Assembly (NCBI RefSeq): GCF_014838715.1
Contig: NZ_CP061947.1
Coordinates: 4,030,001 to 4,094,000 of the forward strand
Reading direction: 5' to 3'
From: Algoriphagus sp. Y33
GTDB taxonomy: Bacteria > Bacteroidota > Bacteroidia > Cytophagales > Cyclobacteriaceae
DNA length: 64,000 bases
The notes beneath the pieces were generated by a model. It saw only the letters and a program-made list of their open reading frames with translations. It had not been told where the DNA came from and did no database searches. Position 1 is the first letter of the stretch; each line of letters begins with the position of its first letter. The position numbers and the translations under genes are program-made. Positions 61,468 through 64,000 of the stretch are shown here, in pieces.

Positions 61468-62403
61468 ATGAGCAAAGTAACCGTAGTAGGAGCTGGTAAC
61501 GTAGGCGCAACCTGTGCTGATGTATTGGCTTATCGCGAAATCGCCGAGGAAATTGTATTAGTTGACATCAAAGAAGGTGTAGCAGAAGGCAAAGCACTTG
61601 ACATTTTCCAGAAAGCTCCCATCAATCAGTACGACAGCCGCACAACAGGAAGCACGAATGATTACAGCAAGACCGCTAATTCTGATGTAGTGGTCATCAC
61701 TTCCGGCCTTCCCCGCAAACCGGGAATGACTCGTGACGACTTGATCGAAACCAATGCAGGTATAGTGAAGTCCGTGACTGAAAATGTGATTAAGCACTCT
61801 CCCAATGCAATTATCATTGTGGTTTCCAATCCACTTGACGTAATGACTTACCAGGCACACATCACTGCAGGTATCTCCAGGAACAAAGTAATCGGTATGG
61901 CAGGTATCTTGGACACGGCGCGTTACAGGGCTTTCCTTGCTGAAGAACTGAATGTATCCCCAAAAGAAATCCAGGCAATCCTCATGGGTGGCCATGGCGA
62001 CACCATGGTACCCCTTCCACGCTACACTACAGTAGCAGGTATTCCGGTGACTGAATTGGTAGCGAAAGACAAACTGGATGCAATCATTGAGAGAACTAAG
62101 TTCGGCGGCGGCGAGCTAGTGAAGCTAATGGGTACTTCTGCCTGGTATGCTCCGGGATCAGCAGCAGCTCAAATGGTAGAAGCAATCTTGAAAAATCAAA
62201 GAAGAGTATTCCCTGTCTGCATCAAGCTTGAAGGCGAATACGGAATCGACGATTGCTACCTTGGCGTGCCGGTAATTCTAGGCAAAAACGGAGTTGAAAA
62301 AGTTTTGGAACTCGACCTAAATGCCGAAGAAAAAGCGCTTCTTGAGACTTCTAGAGGCCATGTGAAAGAAGTAATGGAAGTTTTGAACAAGCTGGGCAAA
62401 TAA
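61468..62403 (+). CDS. mdh: Malate dehydrogenase (LDH-like type)
   Basis: 311 aa. NAD-dependent enzyme of the citric acid cycle. NAD-binding VVGAGNVGATCADVLAYRE with the NAD-selecting D33 in IVLVDIKEG, the substrate loop GLPRKPGMTRDDL with two arginines, NPLDVMTYQ, and the catalytic pair in GGHGDTMVPLPR. A terminator follows at 62421. Full length. Confidence 0.95.
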   Translation: MSKVTVVGAGNVGATCADVLAYREIAEEIVLVDIKEGVAEGKALDIFQKAPINQYDSRTTGSTNDYSKTANSDVVVITSGLPRKPGMTRDDLIETNAGIVKSVTENVIKHSPNAIIIVVSNPLDVMTYQAHITAGISRNKVIGMAGILDTARYRAFLAEELNVSPKEIQAILMGGHGDTMVPLPRYTTVAGIPVTELVAKDKLDAIIERTKFGGGELVKLMGTSAWYAPGSAAAQMVEAILKNQRRVFPVCIKLEGEYGIDDCYLGVPVILGKNGVEKVLELDLNAEEKALLETSRGHVKEVMEVLNKLGK

Positions 62404-62420
62404 TCCCGGCAGATTTATAT

Positions 62421-62473
62421 ATCAGACCTGAGATTCCCTTGCTTATGTAGGGGTTTCTTAGGTCTGATTTTTG
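62421..62473 (+). terminator. Rho-independent terminator of mdh
   Basis: 13-base arms ATCAGACCTGAGA and TCTTAGGTCTGAT (one G-U) with a 22-base loop and a T run, 18 bases after the mdh stop. Confidence 0.85.
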
Positions 62474-62503
62474 TAATATGCCATCTGAATCATCCTTGAG
62501 CCT

Positions 62504-64000
62504 GTGAAGATCTGGAAAAGCTTACTTATTCTTTTTATTACCGTACTCCTTGCCGTAGGTGGATTCTGGATCTACAAAACCTACTTTTCATCCCGTCACG
62601 TCAATAGTCTAGAAGTAATTAGCCAAAACGCAGTCTTTGTTTTTGAAACATACGAGGGTGCTGATCAATGGAATGCTTTAGTCAATGATCCCGTTTGGGA
62701 AATTTTAAAAACCTTTCCCGCATTTCAAAGATTATCCGATCAACTAATCGCACTAGACAGTCTCAACGGCGGCTCCGGGGAAATCGCAAAATCCATTAAT
62801 GGTCAGCAAGCCACGATCAGCCTTCATTCTACAGGCATTGAGACCTTCGATTTACTTTTTACCGTAAATCTACCCCCCAAGACAGCAGTGGATTTTATAG
62901 ACGAAGTCAAATCCCGAATCCCTTTAGGATCAAGATTTCAACCCCGAAAATACTCTGACAAAGAGGTGCTAGAGTATTACGATTCTGAAAACAACAGACT
63001 CTGGAGCATATCACTGCTTGGTGACTTGGCTGTGATTTCCTCATCTTCCTTCTTGGTGGAAGAAGCAATACGGTTCTATGTAAACGAAGATCAACAAAGC
63101 TTTTTAACGCTGGTAAAGTCAATTCCATACAACTCAGATGCTCAAGGAAGACTATTGCTTGCAGGTAAGGGACTTGGTAGTCTTCTTAAAGGAATTGGTG
63201 GGCAAAGGGAAAGCACTACAATTGCCGCTTTGGAGATTATGCCCGGGGTGGTGGCATTAGACTTAAATCTGGAAGAAAACAGGATGGTATTCAAAGGATC
63301 CATGAGCTATGATGAGGATGTTGACTTCACACCATCCATCCAAGCCAATCTTGCAACTATCGAAGAGATCATTCCCAATCGAACCCTTGCTCTTACTCAG
63401 ATCAATCTGGAAAGCATTTACGAAACACAAAAAATTGCCAACCGCGCATTTACAGCTAGAGCCACTTTTAGCGGGGAAATTCAACGCAAACTCTTAGACA
63501 GGGGGTTCTTGGATAGCTTTACCGGTGAACTGTATTTGCTTGATCTCGAAAATGCGGGAGGAGTAGATCAAAATCTGGCACTCTTGGCAAGAACTAGAAA
63601 TACAGAGCTGGCTATTCAGCAACTCAAAGAATTTCAGGAAATAGAAAGTGATGAGAGTTCTGATTTCTATCTGGGACATGAAATTTTATACCTGTCTGAG
63701 GAGGATTTCCCAGCACATTTATTGGAAGGCAAATTCCACGGCTTTGGACAGACCTTTATCACCTCAGAAAACGACGTGCTGATTTTCGCCAATTCCCAGC
63801 AAGGAATGAAGCTCATTATAGACGATATCACTTCTGGCAACACTTGGGGAAAATCGTCAAGAGCACCTAAGGCGAAAAAAGATTTAAGTCCTACTTCGGG
63901 TTTTAGCCGGATGTATTTGACGGACTACATTTGGGATTCCTGGACTAAAAAAGCCAATCCGTCCTGGAGTTCTTTCCTTCAGAAATACTCCGAAGCCTTT
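62504..64000 (+). CDS. Membrane-anchored protein of unknown function, 5' part
   Basis: An open frame of 499 codons reaches the window end. It starts with GTG at 62504; an in-frame TGA six codons earlier and no ATG between them leave this as the first plausible start. Residues 5-27 form one hydrophobic anchor (KSLLILFITVLLAVGGFWIYK), after which the protein is an extracytoplasmic beta/alpha mix: ISQNAVFVFETYEGADQWNALVNDPVWEIL, then ISLHSTGIETFDLLFTVNLPPKTA and a second half after residue 260. Family not recognised. It lies behind the mdh terminator and has its own gene unit. Confidence 0.75.
   Translation, partial: MKIWKSLLILFITVLLAVGGFWIYKTYFSSRHVNSLEVISQNAVFVFETYEGADQWNALVNDPVWEILKTFPAFQRLSDQLIALDSLNGGSGEIAKSINGQQATISLHSTGIETFDLLFTVNLPPKTAVDFIDEVKSRIPLGSRFQPRKYSDKEVLEYYDSENNRLWSISLLGDLAVISSSSFLVEEAIRFYVNEDQQSFLTLVKSIPYNSDAQGRLLLAGKGLGSLLKGIGGQRESTTIAALEIMPGVVALDLNLEENRMVFKGSMSYDEDVDFTPSIQANLATIEEIIPNRTLALTQINLESIYETQKIANRAFTARATFSGEIQRKLLDRGFLDSFTGELYLLDLENAGGVDQNLALLARTRNTELAIQQLKEFQEIESDESSDFYLGHEILYLSEEDFPAHLLEGKFHGFGQTFITSENDVLIFANSQQGMKLIIDDITSGNTWGKSSRAPKAKKDLSPTSGFSRMYLTDYIWDSWTKKANPSWSSFLQKYSEAF

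Overview
The window reads as a chromosomal stretch from a Bacteroidota bacterium, most likely a Cytophagales/Cyclobacteriaceae member (Algoriphagus-like). The lineage call is an inference from gene content: a Bacteroidetes-type RNA polymerase omega, BamD-rpoZ-coaBC-DUF4835-recN in a row, an OstA_2-type LptA-like protein, a T9SS-style sorting tail, DUF4221-like propeller lipoproteins, many FG-GAP/VCBS surface lipoproteins, and promoters of the Bacteroidetes TTTG-N19-21-TAnnTTTG type. Most of the window is housekeeping chromosome; no prophage, integron, CRISPR array or intact transposase was seen.

Layout. 0-7.3 kb: 5' part of comEC, a small beta-barrel protein, phoH overlapping a GNAT acetyltransferase, divergent SAM hydrolase-like gene plus monooxygenase, a tRNA-Leu(CAA), a class V aminotransferase, an EcsC protein, a broken DinB-family gene and a Cys-cluster protein of unknown function. 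7.5-14.5 kb: secreted M14 peptidase, then prs, rplY and pth interleaved with three copies of an intergenic repeat with inverted ends, and a SAM-I riboswitch controlling a MetZ-type sulfhydrylase. 14.6-26.9 kb: CBS protein, a coupled operon (glycosylasparaginase, CutC, CxxCH/VCBS lipoprotein), creatininase-like enzyme, a 1174-aa CRTAC1-type lipoprotein, ApbE and a GH5 enzyme. 27-31 kb: two propeller lipoproteins flanking a tiny secreted four-cysteine peptide, then a DUF4143 ATPase whose start codon lies inside a perfect 22-bp inverted repeat. 31.3-38.5 kb: an efflux operon with one adaptor and two different RND permeases. 38.8-45 kb: RlpA-like protein, sbcDC, and a second DUF4143 ATPase ruined by an internal deletion and flanked by TGAGTAA palindromes. 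45.2-48 kb: a MarR-YceI-ring-cleaving dioxygenase-esterase cluster resembling the Bacillus Mhq quinone-stress regulon, with matching operators. 48-64 kb: hydrolase, amidohydrolase, fabI, recN, DUF4835, coaBC, rpoZ, bamD, sorting-tail protein, OstA-like protein, then on the other strand tilS, a cyclic-nucleotide-binding protein, mdh and the start of a large anchored protein.

The best candidates for undescribed biology are the propeller/peptide locus at 26.9-29.7 kb with a G-tract in its apparent promoter spacer, the palindrome-start DUF4143 ATPases (one intact, one decayed), and the interspersed repeat around rplY-pth-metZ. Several start codons were moved downstream from the longest open frame because signal peptides, operators or family alignments required it; these are stated in the entries.
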